Below are positions 1 to 10,831 of a DNA stretch of 43,271 nucleotides, piece after piece. Under the pieces are notes generated by a model that saw nothing but the letters and a program-made list of their open reading frames with translations, was not told where the DNA came from and ran no database searches. Positions within the stretch are counted from its first letter, which is position 1, and each line of letters begins with the position of its first letter. This DNA is from Phytophthora quininea (taxonomy: Eukaryota; Oomycota; Peronosporomycetes; Peronosporales; Peronosporaceae): assembly GCA_011947345.1 (NCBI GenBank), contig JAAVTG010000115.1, positions 1 through 43,271 of the forward strand, written 5' to 3'. Made by a program: the position numbers and the translations under genes.

Positions 1-216
1 CGACAGGTTTGAATGTCCGGTAAATGCAAATGCCTGGTTCTAACAATGGTTATTCTCGTGTTTGTACTTGCATGCAATTACGTTCATGCTGGGAATTCGT
101 TGCTTATGAAAAAAATACATAGTTTTCTAGTCCTGGGGATGCGGAGCGCATCTTAATATCTACAATTTATACAGCCACAAATGGCTCGAACCAAAAATCA
201 CAATCGACAGCTGGAG

Positions 217-2382
217 TCAACACAGCAGAGCCTCGAGGTCATCCAGCGGCAAATGCGCCACTTCGCCGAACTCCGTGCCGCTGTACTTGGTCATGATGGC
301 GGTCATGTCGCTCGGCTCGCTCAAAATTGACCACAAGTCTTGTGCGCATGGCAGAATTGTCTCCACAGCATACCCTGTGACCTCAACCAGGCGGTAATTC
401 CACACGAGAGCCGGCGCTTGGTTTTCGACGTAGCAGTATGCTGTAAGCAAGCACGCACACGCGACGACCGACGAGTCATACGTAGCGCCGAAGTTGAAAT
501 CCAACAGTGAGCGTTCCGAAAAGTAGCTGGCTAGCTGCCCCACAAGTTCATCCTCATCGAAGTGGTCCAGGTAGTATCCCAGGAAGCTACACACGCTTGG
601 TACGGCGAGATTGAACTTGAAGATGTTGAGCAAGGACCGCTCGCAATCCACCAGGTCCGCCTTTGTGTATGACCGCTCGCAAATGTACAGCAGGTCGTCC
701 ATATCACATGGGTAAATCTCTTCGAACTTGGAAGCGATCAAAAGTGCTGCCACCCCGACGAGTTGAAAGCGCTGGGATTTCACCGGCACCTGCGCAAGGT
801 ATCGGTCGACGTAGTTAACAGTCAGATACAGGGTCTGCTCTTCAAGTTCGAAACGCTGGTGCACTTCCACCAGCCAATCCACCAGCACAGAGCGCATCTT
901 CGGGGTAACGCTTTTCTGGTAGGTGAAAATATCTTCAGTAACATGATATCGGTGCTCTTTCATGCGAAGATTTTCGTAGATGGAGCATGCATATTCATCC
1001 ACAGATCCTGGGGAGTAAATGCTTGGAGTCCGATTGCTCGGAGTCGCTTCGATTTGTTGAGGCGTAGGTGGTTGGCTAGCTTGTTGATCAACGATACCCT
1101 TGGAAGTCGGAACAAACTCCTCCTTGATTGCCTCGACGACGACAACCTCTTCCACAATTTCCATCCTCCTCGATAAAATCAGCGCTCGTTGTTTCTTCAA
1201 CAGCCCCCACCACTTCCACTTCGGACTCAGTTTCAGCAACCTCTTCGTTCAAAATTTTCTCGTCGGAAGCATCGACGTTGGCGACTTCCATAACTTCTTC
1301 ATCAGCAAAGGTGGTTTGAACCGTCGGCAGCTCATTTTCTCCGACCTTGTCAGATTTGTGGGCGCCACAGGAACAGTGTTGTCGTTCAAGTCAACTTCGA
1401 CGAGATTATCGAGAATAATCTCTTCCTTGTCTTCAACATCTGCATCCACCTCGCACTCCGATTCAGCAGCACTCGGAGATGAAGTGGGAGCTGCGCAAAG
1501 CCATTGAACTCGTGATCAGCGATAAACAGATCCTGGGCTTCCTCCTCATCAAACGTGCTGTAGCCATCGCTGTCTCGAATATCGACACCGTCATCTTCAG
1601 GTTCTGTCTCTATCTGCCCCTCTGAGCTCGATAGTGCTTTAGCTCTGCGGTTAGATGCTGATGACAATTGCTCCTCCTCTTCCTCCGGCGTATCTGGTAG
1701 CTTACAGAATCCTGCGTCCTTCGTCTGCGCCGTCGTTATGCCCACTACTGTCCACTTGGCAGGCAGCTTCGTCTCAAGAATTGCTCGAGCACCTACAAGC
1801 TGCTCGTGCAGCTCGTCCTCCTCCTCATCGACTGTGCTGTAGCCCCCAAGAGAATCGTAAAACTCGCGTTGCTTCTGGTCTAGCTGCACCTCGAGATCAA
1901 GCGCCAAATCTGGCGGCAGTTGCAGCGTAGCTCCTGTTTTCGCCGCGATTACCGCGGAGACTGCTTTTGCAACACGAATACCCTCGTTTCCAGTGTCGAC
2001 ATTCTGAACATGTGTCTTGCGGGGCGCCCGTCCGCCCCATTTGGCTCACTTTCAAAGGCGTTCGCGTTGGCATGTGCGTTGGCACGACTCAGCGCTTCGG
2101 CCGCCCGAGCCCATGCCAGTCCCTTCGGACCCGACAGGAGCTCTGAGCGTCGGTTGCGGGGCTTGGGCGGCTCGGCTGGCTCGACGATGATGATCGGGGC
2201 GGTTGTTTGCGCAGCGCCTTGCGGGCCTGCCGCGCTGCCCTGCGCGCTTCCTTCCGCTGCTGCTTGGCCTGCTTCTTGTCCAGACGTTCCTGTACGCGGC
2301 GGTCGTGGCCCTCGGCGCCGAACGTGTCGCGCAGCAGCAGCCACTGGGACTGCACCAGTGCCGTGAACTCGGCGAAGACCAT
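217..2382 (-). CDS. A/B-type (mitotic) cyclin, frame broken by single-base indels
   Basis: The C-terminal part (217-1239) is an intact cyclin fold. It has the cyclin-box signature MRSVLVDWLVEVHQRF, then LYLTVNYVDRYL and LLIASKFEEIYP, followed by a second helical cyclin domain. By family it would bind and activate a cyclin-dependent kinase. Upstream, coding-like sequence continues through five frames as far as an ATG at 2382. Four one-base losses (near 2196, 2021, 1486 and 1355-1362) and one gain (near 1163) restore a single frame of 723 codons. The long N-terminal extension is acidic and low in complexity. It carries a repeated GYST(V/F)DEEE motif and begins with a Lys/Arg/Gln-rich helix. A core promoter match 9 bases upstream supports the 2382 start. 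A shorter protein starting within 217-1239 would be the alternative if the indels were real. I infer they are sequence errors. Confidence 0.85.
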
Positions 2383-2390
2383 GTGGCAGT

Positions 2391-2406
2391 TGATTGAAGA
2401 ATGAAC
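2391..2406 (-). promoter_or_regulatory. Oomycete Inr/FPR core promoter of the cyclin gene
   Basis: On the minus strand this reads GTTCATTCTTCAATCA, which matches 13 of 16 positions of the oomycete core promoter GCTCATTYYNCAWTTT. It ends 9 bases before the ATG at 2382, giving a very short 5' UTR of about 20 nt. It supports both transcription direction and the far-upstream start codon. Confidence 0.65.
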
Positions 2407-4437
2407 TGACGGCCGCTGCTGTTGCGCTTGCCGGGAAGTTCCGTTATACGTTTTCTTAGTCCGCCGTTTTCCTGCTTCGCTTCGCTTTGGTAGCAGGGCG
2501 TCTCAGCTCTTCGAGGAGAATGCCGCTGTGTCTGCCGAGGAGGGAGCGGAAACCGGCCGCACCTTCTGTCGAAATGGCCTCATGCTGCTGCGTCCCGAAA
2601 TAAAATGTTCGTTGAAGTGGGCAAAAGCCTCGTGTTTCGTATGGTGAAGGCTGAAAGTAGTGCTCTCTCCACATGCTGCGTTGTACGAGTAAAAGGCCAT
2701 GACAGCATCGAGAAATGAATGCGCGTGGCACCAGAGAGAACCTCCCAGCAGTCCCCATGTTCAACTTGTGGCTGAAGTCTCTGCTTTTCAGCAGTAGTAG
2801 CCAGTATTGGGCAAATATGCGGATCACTCATTTTGGAACGCAAAGAAATTGAATAAAAGCATAGACATGTCACCACATGGACGTCTCCAACGCAACGACA
2901 GCGCCGCGTGCGAAGCCACCTGCACGAATCGTATCTGCGACTCTGCGCGTCGAGGCTCATGCTGCCTTGCAAGGCGAAACAAGGTCGCTGCGACTGGAGG
3001 CTCGAGCGAGTGCGGCATCGAGCAAGAAATAAATTTGGTGCACCGCACACCTATGCGCGGGAGATGGGGCGGCCAGAGCAACTTCTCGGCAACTTCGGCG
3101 ATAATAATCAAATGAGTTTTTTTGGAAGAACAAGGACAGGGTACCTCATTATTCAGAGGAAAGTGCTGGTGAATCACGAATGAGCACACAAAACCGCGAA
3201 CGAGCTCGCAAAACAACTCCTGTAGCCGAGATAGACTACGGAAGCTGCTAGTATTTGCTGACAGTCTCAAGAATGATCAAATAACCAAAAAGAAACATGG
3301 TAGAAAAACATCATGTTTGCACTCATTTAAGAATCGAATGCCTCATTTGAATCTGCCCGGCCGTGTTCTGCACTTTTCGAAAGGGCACACAACAACAGAA
3401 GATCCGAATGGATACTTTTTCACATTCGATACAATCATCAAGTCTAAATCGGCGTGACGCTGACAGCCCTTTCTGTGGCGTATCTAACCAAAGCATTTCG
3501 ACACAGGACCTTAGTTCTGCGGCACTGTGTCGAAATGCTAACTTGCCGCTGGTTACGGCGGAGTCCAGCATCGCGAGCTGCACACCAGACGATCGTGCTT
3601 GTCGGCACCCAACTTCTTGCCGGAAACCTTGCTTAGAAATCTGGTAGCTGCTGGCGCCGCGGCACTTTATTCAGTAAAGGCAACGTGGTAACGCCCTGCG
3701 ACACTGATACACCACGCTCCGTGCGCGAGCATTGCCGTCTGCATGGCCAACGTTTTGCACCTGATTTTGGGTGTCGATCTTCGACTAAATAACGGCCCGT
3801 TTCGTTGGGGCCGTCCCCACGAGACAAGGAGCTGGAGGCCGTGCTGACGGTGGACGGCGCGACTAAGCTGCTGCGTGTGTTCTGCTTCCTGCGCCAACAC
3901 GACCGCAAGACGAGGATCTCAGGAAGACGGCCGGGCTGAACGCGCGACAACCCGCCCTGCGAAGAGGGCGAGCGGCCGATTTTCATGCCGGACAAGGCAG
4001 GCCTGATGGACGAGCTGAATTTGCTCGCGTCCTGCGGGGAACCAGATGATCCCGCTCGAGGCCCGGTCCCGGCAAGACAACAGCAACAACATCAAGTGCG
4101 AAAGCCACACGAGCATGGCAGCGCTGTCGAGACCTTTCCTCACCACCTCCATGAACGTTGCGCTCCACGACGATGTCCGGGCAGTGCTTGTAGAGCGCCT
4201 CAGTCGTCCTTAAAGGCGCTTCGTTTTGTTCGGATGCACCATGAGATCCGCGTCGCAACACCATGCTGCACGTCAAAGGGCTCGTCCACATTCCGAGGCT
4301 CGTACGACCTCGTGGGCGTCTACGACCTTGGCTCGTTCTGCAGCTTTTACCCGACAGCAGTGGTGCAACTGTTGCCCAAGACCGACTGGTAGTTGACTTT
4401 TGAATCCGGCCAACTCGGGCAAGACGAGTCGACGGAT
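2407..4437. other. No recognisable intact gene
   Basis: Only short, mutually overlapping open frames occur here and none shows a family I recognise. From about 3,700 to 4,300 the GC content and codon-like periodicity resemble a coding remnant. An example is a minus-strand stretch near 4,150-4,220 containing EALYKHCPDIVVERNVH. Frames change every 60-100 bases, and I cannot name the source gene. Confidence 0.5.
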
Positions 4438-4827
4438 ATGTCACTGTCGGAGGCCTCTCCGGTGCTTCCCGTGGCCAAATCAGACTTCCCGGTGGCCTCG
4501 ACTGACCCGGCGGCGGCTGGATCAATCGTGCTGGATGCCGTGGCCACGGAGACGGGGCTCTGATCAGCTACGCTGGTCTCTGGGCTGGTACTCAAAACCA
4601 GCGAATTGCGCTGGTGGAGTCGTTCGGCAAGCCGGTTGGAATTGTGTCGAAGGTCGATGGCTCGGACCTGGACGTTGCGCTGTCTGGAACGGTGGACGTG
4701 AGCTCGAGCTCGCTCGTCAAAGGCACGACCTACCACTCTTCGACGGAGGGTACGCTTTACGCTGCCTCGACGACGTCGACGGACAAGTACGTGCTGGCCA
4801 ACAACACCACCGTCGTCATCTACAAGA
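4438..4827 (+). pseudogene. Gene fragment of unknown family, beta-rich, one frameshift
   Basis: An ATG at 4438 opens a frame (SLSEASPVLPVAKSDFPVA...) that hits TGA near 4561. The same protein appears to continue one base out of frame as SYAGLWAGTQNQRIALVESF and then a Ser/Thr/Val-rich stretch ending TTVVIYK. The composition, with alternating hydrophobic and Ser/Thr residues, suggests a beta-structured protein, but I do not recognise the family. It stops abruptly at a small inverted repeat (4828-4843) beyond which minus-strand coding begins. It therefore looks like a 3'-truncated relic, not a complete gene. Confidence 0.45.
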
Positions 4828-4843
4828 TGCACCGGTCGGTGCA
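4828..4843. repeat. Perfect 7-bp inverted repeat at the meeting point of two gene relics
   Basis: TGCACCGGTCGGTGCA: 7-bp arms around a GT. Plus-strand coding-like sequence ends on its left and minus-strand flavin-reductase-like sequence ends on its right, so the palindrome sits at the junction of two inverted fragments. Confidence 0.6.
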
Positions 4844-5127
4844 CCGTGTACTGGTAGTATCCGTAGCGAGTGATGGGCTTGGTCTTCTTGACGTCCAAGA
4901 TGCCGTCGGCCAGCACCTCGTCCTTGATGTGCAGAGCGATGACCTTTGCCGATGATCACGTCGACCGACCCCATGGGCGGGTTGCCCGGCAGTCGCAGCG
5001 TGCTGCAGTACTCGCACTCGAACTTGACGGGGCTGTCGGCCACCATCGGAACGCCCTCAATGTGCTTAGACATCTCCTTCTTGAGACCGGCGCGCTCGAA
5101 CTCGTCGAAGGTCAGGTTGTTGAACTG
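4844..5127 (-). pseudogene. Flavin-reductase-like (FMN-binding split-barrel) domain relic
   Basis: Read on the minus strand, the frame goes from QFNNLTFDEFERAGL through SPVKFECEYCSTLRLPGNPP and MGSVDVIIGKV to the segment ending YGYYQYTV. This matches the core of flavin reductase-like proteins of the DIM6/NTAB type (typical motifs are SP..FEC and GNPPMGSVD..IG.V..IHI). There is one frameshift, an extra A in a short A run near 5020-5025. The N-terminal half of the domain and the true C-terminus are absent. The fragment begins exactly where the dikinase relic stops, so it is part of a composite of broken pieces and not an expressed gene, as far as I can see. Confidence 0.65.
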
Positions 5128-5560
5128 CTAGGTGCGGGATCTCGAGCACCACGTCGCCGTGCAATTGCAGCAGGCGGAGGTAGCAGTCGAACGCAAAGCG
5201 CTCGCTTGACCACGCCATACACAATGTCGTCGTTCAGGCCCAAGTTGAGCACCGTGTCCATCAAGGTAGTAGCGCCCAAACGCACTCGCATCAGCAGCGG
5301 GCGTCGCGCTGATGGTCTTACCCCAAGTAAGTTACCTGCACGCCCTCGTGCACCTCGTCCAGGAGGCCGTCCCGCCGGCGCCCGTCTACGGCGTTGAGAT
5401 CCCGGCACACCTTCGTTGTGATCGTCAGCTCGGCAGCGCATCGTCGCACCTGCATACGGTGGCAGGGCGCTTGAACCGACGAAAGTACATACTGTGCAGC
5501 CACCCATACTCTCACTGCCGTCAGCGGCGAAGGAGAAGCTGCTCGTAATGTCCCGGAAAG
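5128..5560 (-). pseudogene. Pyruvate, phosphate dikinase N-terminal relic
   Basis: Minus-strand segments in successive frames match the N-terminal nucleotide-binding domain of pyruvate, phosphate dikinase. They are FAADGSESM (the start of the domain), LTITTKVCRDLNA (family: PPGFTITTE.C), GLLDEVHEGVQ, PLLMRVRLGA followed by MDTVLNLGLND (family: LLVSVRSGA...PGMMDTVLNLGLND), then ERFAFDCYLRLLQLHGDVVL. The order is correct but frames change repeatedly, and the Gly-rich GGKGANLAEM and SMPGM segments are lost. Only about 140 of the family's roughly 900 residues are represented. The intact enzyme interconverts pyruvate and phosphoenolpyruvate; this copy cannot. Confidence 0.75.
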
Positions 5561-5992
5561 CAAGCTGAACGGCGCCATACACAGGAGTCAACCAAGCAGG
5601 TCTCTGCCCTTCAGACCTTTGAGACGGCCTGAAGGAACTTTGGGTTTGAGGCGCTCCAGGTGTCGTGCCAACTATGGCAGCCACTGGAAGAGCGACCAGA
5701 GCACCACGTTGCAGCGTGGCGCTGGAAGTCCGCCTCCAGGTTGGCTGTGGACGCCGCCCTCACTCGACTCACGACGCGACCCAGAACACACGTTTTGCCT
5801 CGTCTTGGAATGCCGATAAGCCCCACGTGTAGTACTTGCTGCCGCCTTGATCAGCGCGGAAACGGGTCTAGAATTTGAGACAGTAACATTTTTTTACAAA
5901 AGTTTGCTACATTTTAAAAAATTCTTCTCGTCTGAACCAGCGGACAAGAAGAGCGCAGCAGTTGCAACAGGAACACCTCCCAGCCGCGAGCC
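5561..5992. other. Intergenic; upstream region of PAM16
   Basis: No supported gene. Immediately before PAM16 there is an AT-rich stretch (about 5,880-5,930, poly-T and poly-A runs) that may hold its promoter. I see only a weak Inr-like sequence around 5,910. Confidence 0.4.
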
Positions 5993-6373
5993 ATGTCGGG
6001 ACCTCTAGGCAGAATCATCGCGCAGGTGGTGGTCATGGGCGCCGGCATCGTGTCCAAGGCTTTCGTGCAGGCGTATCAGCAGGCCGTCCACAACGCGCGC
6101 ACAGGTAACACTGGCGCCATGGCGGCCAAGTCGGTCGTGCGGAAGAACCAAATGTCCAAGCAGCAGGCACGCGAGGTGCTCAACTTCCCTACGAGCGGAC
6201 CGGCACCGTCATCCGAGGAGATCCAGAAGCAGTTTACACGGTACTTCGAAGCCAACGACCCGGCCAAGGGAGGCTCCTTCTACCTGCAGTCCAAGATTTT
6301 CCGGGCGAAGGAGGCGTTAGAACGCAAGGACGAGGAAGAAGCACCGCCAGGGGACAAGGACAAAAGCACGTAG
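5993..6373 (+). CDS. PAM16: PAM16/TIM16 (Magmas), subunit of the mitochondrial import motor
   Basis: A 126-residue single-exon gene. Family members form an inactive J-like partner of PAM18 on the matrix face of the TIM23 translocase and regulate mtHsp70-driven import. The sequence shows the N-terminal hydrophobic segment RIIAQVVVMGAGIVSKAFVQ, then a variable linker, then the degenerate J-domain. The latter contains AREVLNF, EEIQKQFTRYFEAND and GGSFYLQSKIFRAKEALE, the last being the most conserved stretch of the family. The HPD motif of active J-proteins is absent, as expected. A short acidic/lysine tail ends the protein. Length fits the family. The next gene starts 294 bp downstream on the same strand. 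Confidence 0.93.
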   Translation: MSGPLGRIIAQVVVMGAGIVSKAFVQAYQQAVHNARTGNTGAMAAKSVVRKNQMSKQQAREVLNFPTSGPAPSSEEIQKQFTRYFEANDPAKGGSFYLQSKIFRAKEALERKDEEEAPPGDKDKST

Positions 6374-6638
6374 ATCAGGACTTCTGGAGGATCTGTTGGG
6401 CGTCGTCTTAATTGACCTCTGCCACTCGGTTGGAGCACGGACCGCTGTACTGCATGCCATGATCGGGACATAACAAATAGCTGCTAATGCGCACCGACCC
6501 ATAGCTGAGCCTCCTCTGCGTCGATCGGACGTGGAAGCGAGGCCGGCGTCTTGCATACAGCTGTCTAAATAATAGCACGGCGCCATGACTGCTGATCTCC
6601 ATGCAGATGACCTACTTGCTCTCGTGTGATTGGACAGC

Positions 6639-6656
6639 GTTCAGTTTAGCATTTTT
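6639..6656 (+). promoter_or_regulatory. Oomycete Inr/FPR-like core promoter of the isomerase gene
   Basis: GTTCAGTTTAGCATTTTT resembles the core promoter consensus GCTCATTYYNCAWTTT with a short spacing change. It lies 11 bases upstream of the ATG at 6668. This is a motif match only. Confidence 0.45.
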
Positions 6657-6667
6657 CTTCGGAGACG

Positions 6668-7617
<950 letters not shown>

Positions 7618-7722
7618 AAGCTTAAAGTGACAGCGCTCATAGAGTTTTTGCGCTGCAGAAGAACACTTGCGCGAACATTTTTTCAGACGTTTTGATGTCA
7701 GTAACAGATTGTATTTTGAAGC

Positions 7723-8593
7723 TCAGCTTTGGGAGTCGCTGTGGCTCGTAGGAGCTAGCTTGGAAAGACTAGCACCGATGCTGGAGAAGAACGAACCGAT
7801 GGAGTACTTTGAAAACTGGGACATTCGAAGCGATGCGCTACCGAGATAGTCTCCGTTCTTGTCGGTGCCAGTCCAACCCACATAGACCGTGATATCACAC
7901 TGTGCTGTGGTGTTGGTGCTGGTCCCATTGACACCAACGGTGGCGCTATCTCCAACGTTGGCGCTGGACGTGGTCGAGTTGGAGCGTCCGGAACAGCTAG
8001 CTGCGAGACTGTAGCACGTCTTTCCTTGACCGGCAAGTCGGCCAACTGCCGATTCCTTGGGCGTTGAGTAGAGATTGTAATCGCACATGTCGGCGCTGCA
8101 AAAGTAGCATCCTTCATCCCAGCTCACACCCTGTACGACTCCTTTCTTCACCGATATGATGGCCGTCATGTACGGGGAAATTCGCGTTGTCAAAGCTGAC
8201 GAGTAGAGTTTGTAGTTGGTTCGGTACTTTAAACTGGAGACCGTGAGGAACGCCCCCGCTGGATTGGCGCCGATGAGAGTGTCGTTCCAAGCTGCGTAGT
8301 TAAACACAATGAGCAAAAGTGAACTGGTACTTATCGAGACATTGGAGGCAGTACTTACAACCGCTAATTCGCAGAACAGTGAACTTGTCGGCGACAGGAG
8401 TGAAGAGCGTGCGGTATTTGTCGTTGACGTTGACACAGACGTACGTGGCGGCTCCTTTCACAACCAGCGGCGCTGGGTCCGATGGGGAGCAGATACTGGA
8501 GATGTTGGTTTGAACGACGCCCTGAACGGCCACGTTCATCACCGCTAGCACCCACACAGTGAGCAAACTAGATCGCAAGCTCATGGTGGCCAA
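7723..8593 (-). CDS. Secreted cysteine-containing protein of unknown function, one intron
   Basis: Exon 1 is 8359-8593 and exon 2 is 7723-8291. The 67-bp intron (8292-8358) has a textbook GTAAGT donor and a TTAAC-like branch point before ACGCAG. The spliced product is 267 residues. The N-terminus SLRSSLLTVWVLAVMNVAVQG is a clear signal peptide. The second Met (8584), in a GCCACC context, is the likelier start. The mature protein has about ten cysteines, including a cluster (EGCYFCSADMC), and a Ser/Thr/Asn/Gly-rich stretch with several N-glycosylation sequons. No transmembrane segment follows, so export is expected. I recognise no domain and see no RXLR or LxLFLAK motif near the N-terminus, so it is not a canonical RXLR or Crinkler effector. 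It could be an apoplastic or cell-wall protein. Confidence 0.78.
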
Positions 8594-8704
8594 ATCCTTC
8601 GTCAGCGACGAACGCGTTGCTCTTGCCAGGTTGTTGTGGTTTGCTGCTGAAGGCGCTGCGGCTTTTCTCGTGTCATTTTAGCGAGGCGAAACCACTCGAA
8701 ACCA

Positions 8705-9058
8705 ATGAGCGAAGCTGTAACGCATCGCAGCGCATCGAGAATCGTGTTGGCGGCATTCGCTTCCCACCAGAGAAGTTCTCAAGTACACATCTCGACGCTG
8801 GCTTCCTCATCGTCGGCCTCTCGGGCTGGCCCATTTTGGCGATCCCTTCGATCAGCATCGAGGCCACGTACCTTTCCCGCCGACACATTAGACGTGTCAC
8901 AAGCTGTGCTCGAGCCGCGCTTATCCGCTGTGCACCGCTACTTGTACCAGCAAGCAGTGCTGCCCGCATAGCAACGCCCCGCCGAGTTTAAGCTGGAGCG
9001 TACGTGTATGCAGGGACGCGGTCTCGACGACTGCATTTTTAACGTTGGCAACAGCTAA
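8705..9058 (+). pseudogene. Possible small mitochondrial-type gene interrupted by TAG
   Basis: This frame opens with an Arg/Ser/Ala-rich, presequence-like N-terminus (MSEAVTHRSASRIVLAAFAS...). It reaches TAG at 8969-8971 and then continues open in the same frame for 28 more codons (FKLERTCMQGRGLDDCIFN...). Read through, it would be about 117 residues. I recognise no family. The TAG could be a C-to-T change of CAG, a sequence error, or a true end. The whole frame may also be fortuitous. Confidence 0.25.
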
Positions 9059-9564
9059 TCCATAATGGTGAGACCACGATTCTGGGCCATTTAACAGCAA
9101 GCTCGACTTGGCACCGCACTTGCTGCCGAAGAAACGCGTCGATCTAATGGTGGTCCGGCGTTGACTAATTTGCAGGGGCTGCATCGCTCGTAGTTGCATT
9201 TGTCGTTTGAGCTCCAAGAGCGTCTTTCGAAGACGCATGATGCTCCAGAATTAGGAGTCGTAGCGAGCACCGAATGAACAAGTGAACTCCTCGAGGACAG
9301 GGACAGCGGATACGGAGAAGCTTGGTGCTTGGGCGATGTGCTTGAAGTGGTTCTGCTTGGTGCGCGCAATCTTCAGATATGTTGCGGCAACGTTGCAGTA
9401 AATCTGAGAAAGGCGGTTTTGATGGATAAAGCGCTGAGGTCCAGGCCGAAGCCGATGCCAGCTCGGAGTCGACAATGGGGCGAGCTGGTGCGTTTCCAGG
9501 TCATTCGCCTTTTGTCCGTGGACGCCACACACAGGAACTCCTCGCCCGCAAGTCATACTTCGCC
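9059..9564. other. Intergenic; upstream region of the phosphate carrier tandem
   Basis: Short open frames on both strands (for example minus 9251-9556) have no recognisable motif. The 3' end of the stretch holds the carrier promoter. Confidence 0.4.
9501..9512 (+). promoter_or_regulatory. Inr-like promoter element of phosphate carrier copy 1
   Basis: TCATTCGCCTTT, an oomycete Inr (YCAYTYY-like) followed by a T-rich flank, 53 bases before the ATG at 9565. Copy 2 has a near-identical CCATTCGCC at the corresponding place. Confidence 0.45.
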
Positions 9565-10602
9565 ATGAGCTCCTTCTTCCCGCAGATCTCGGCGTTGAAC
9601 CCGACTGCCATGCCCAAGAAGACGGTGGCCGCCTCCGCGGCGCGTCCGTCAGTCCTTGCCACCTCGGCTGCCAAGTGGGACGCGCGCCTCTCGCATGACC
9701 CCGTGCACGACAACGCGTTCTACGGCAAGTGCATGATCGGCGGCATCCTGTCGTGTGGCATCACGCACACGGGCATCACTCCGTTGGATGTGGTCAAGTG
9801 CAACATGCAGGTGAACCCGACCAAGTACAAAAGTCTGTTCTCCGGTATGAAGACCATCGCCACCGAGGAAGGTGTGGGCGCTCTGTACAAGGGCTGGGCG
9901 CCGACTGCCATCGGCTACTCGATGCAGGGCATGTGCAAGTTCGGCTTGTACGATGTTTTCAAGGACATGTACTCGACCATGGCGGGCGAGGAGAACGCCT
10001 ACAAGTACCGCGGTGCCATCTACCTGGCTGGCTCGGCCTCGGCTGAGTTCTTTGCCGACATTCTCTTGTGCCCCATGGAGATGGTCAAGGTCAAGGTGCA
10101 GACGTCGCCCGCTGGCACCTTCCCTGTCAAGCTCTCGCCGGCCGTGGCTGCCATGAAGGCGAATCCGGAGACCCGCTTCCCGTTCGGCTCGATCGTGCCT
10201 CTGTGGTCGCGCCAGATCCCGTACACGATGGCCAAGTTCTTCTTCTTCGAGAAGGTGGTGGAGGCCTTCTACACGCACGTGTTCACGGAGCCCAAGAGCT
10301 CGTACCCCAAGAGCACGCAGCTCGGCATCACGTTCGCGTCTGGTTACTTGGCTGGTATTATCTGCGCCATCGTGTCGCACCCGGCCGACTCGGTGGTGTC
10401 GCTCATGGGCAAGCCCGCTAACAAGGGCAAGGGCTTCGGTCAAATTGTGAGCGAGACCGGCATGTGGAACTTGGCCACGAAGGGTCTGGGCACGCGTATC
10501 CTTATGATCGGTACGCTGACGGGTGCTCAGTGGTGGATCTTCGACACGTTCAAGACGGTCATGGGCATGGGCACCACTGGCGGCGCTGCTCCCAAGCACT
10601 AG
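9565..10602 (+). CDS. Mitochondrial phosphate carrier (SLC25A3/PiC type), copy 1
   Basis: 345 residues, single exon. The start at 9565 (MSSFFPQIS...) is chosen over an upstream in-frame Met because copy 2 begins with the equivalent MSAFFPQIS. The protein imports phosphate with protons across the inner mitochondrial membrane for ATP synthesis. It shows the three carrier repeats: ITPLDVVKCNMQV (first PxDxxK), CPMEMVKVKVQTSP (second, Glu for Asp) and SHPADSVVSLMGK (third). GWAPTAIGYSMQGMCKFGLY is the phosphate-carrier signature that separates it from ADP/ATP and dicarboxylate carriers. A short Ala/Pro-rich leader precedes the first helix. Copy 2 follows 229 bp downstream on the same strand. Confidence 0.93.
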   Translation: MSSFFPQISALNPTAMPKKTVAASAARPSVLATSAAKWDARLSHDPVHDNAFYGKCMIGGILSCGITHTGITPLDVVKCNMQVNPTKYKSLFSGMKTIATEEGVGALYKGWAPTAIGYSMQGMCKFGLYDVFKDMYSTMAGEENAYKYRGAIYLAGSASAEFFADILLCPMEMVKVKVQTSPAGTFPVKLSPAVAAMKANPETRFPFGSIVPLWSRQIPYTMAKFFFFEKVVEAFYTHVFTEPKSSYPKSTQLGITFASGYLAGIICAIVSHPADSVVSLMGKPANKGKGFGQIVSETGMWNLATKGLGTRILMIGTLTGAQWWIFDTFKTVMGMGTTGGAAPKH

Positions 10603-10796
10603 GCGTCAAGGCAGCGCGTTAGAGATAGCCCGAGGACTGCATCCGTCCAAGATACGTTCAAGGCGCCTGCAGCATGAAAACTGCGATTTCGCATTCAATT
10701 CGATGAATGAATTGTATTGACTTGCATTTGAATCGCTGATTGGCTAAAACGCTTCGCCCGAAACGTACGCACCGAGCGCCGCACGTTTCCCCTCGG

Positions 10797-10805
10797 CCAT
10801 TCGCC
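10797..10805 (+). promoter_or_regulatory. Inr-like promoter element of phosphate carrier copy 2
   Basis: CCATTCGCC, 26 bases before the ATG at 10832. It corresponds to TCATTCGCC in front of copy 1 and is conserved although the surrounding spacer is not. Confidence 0.4.
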
Positions 10806-10831
10806 ATCCAGCCGTCGACCTCCCCTTCGAC

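Noticed and set aside
7723..8593. RXLR or Crinkler effector
   Set aside because: The secreted protein has no RXLR/EER or LxLFLAK motif after the signal peptide.
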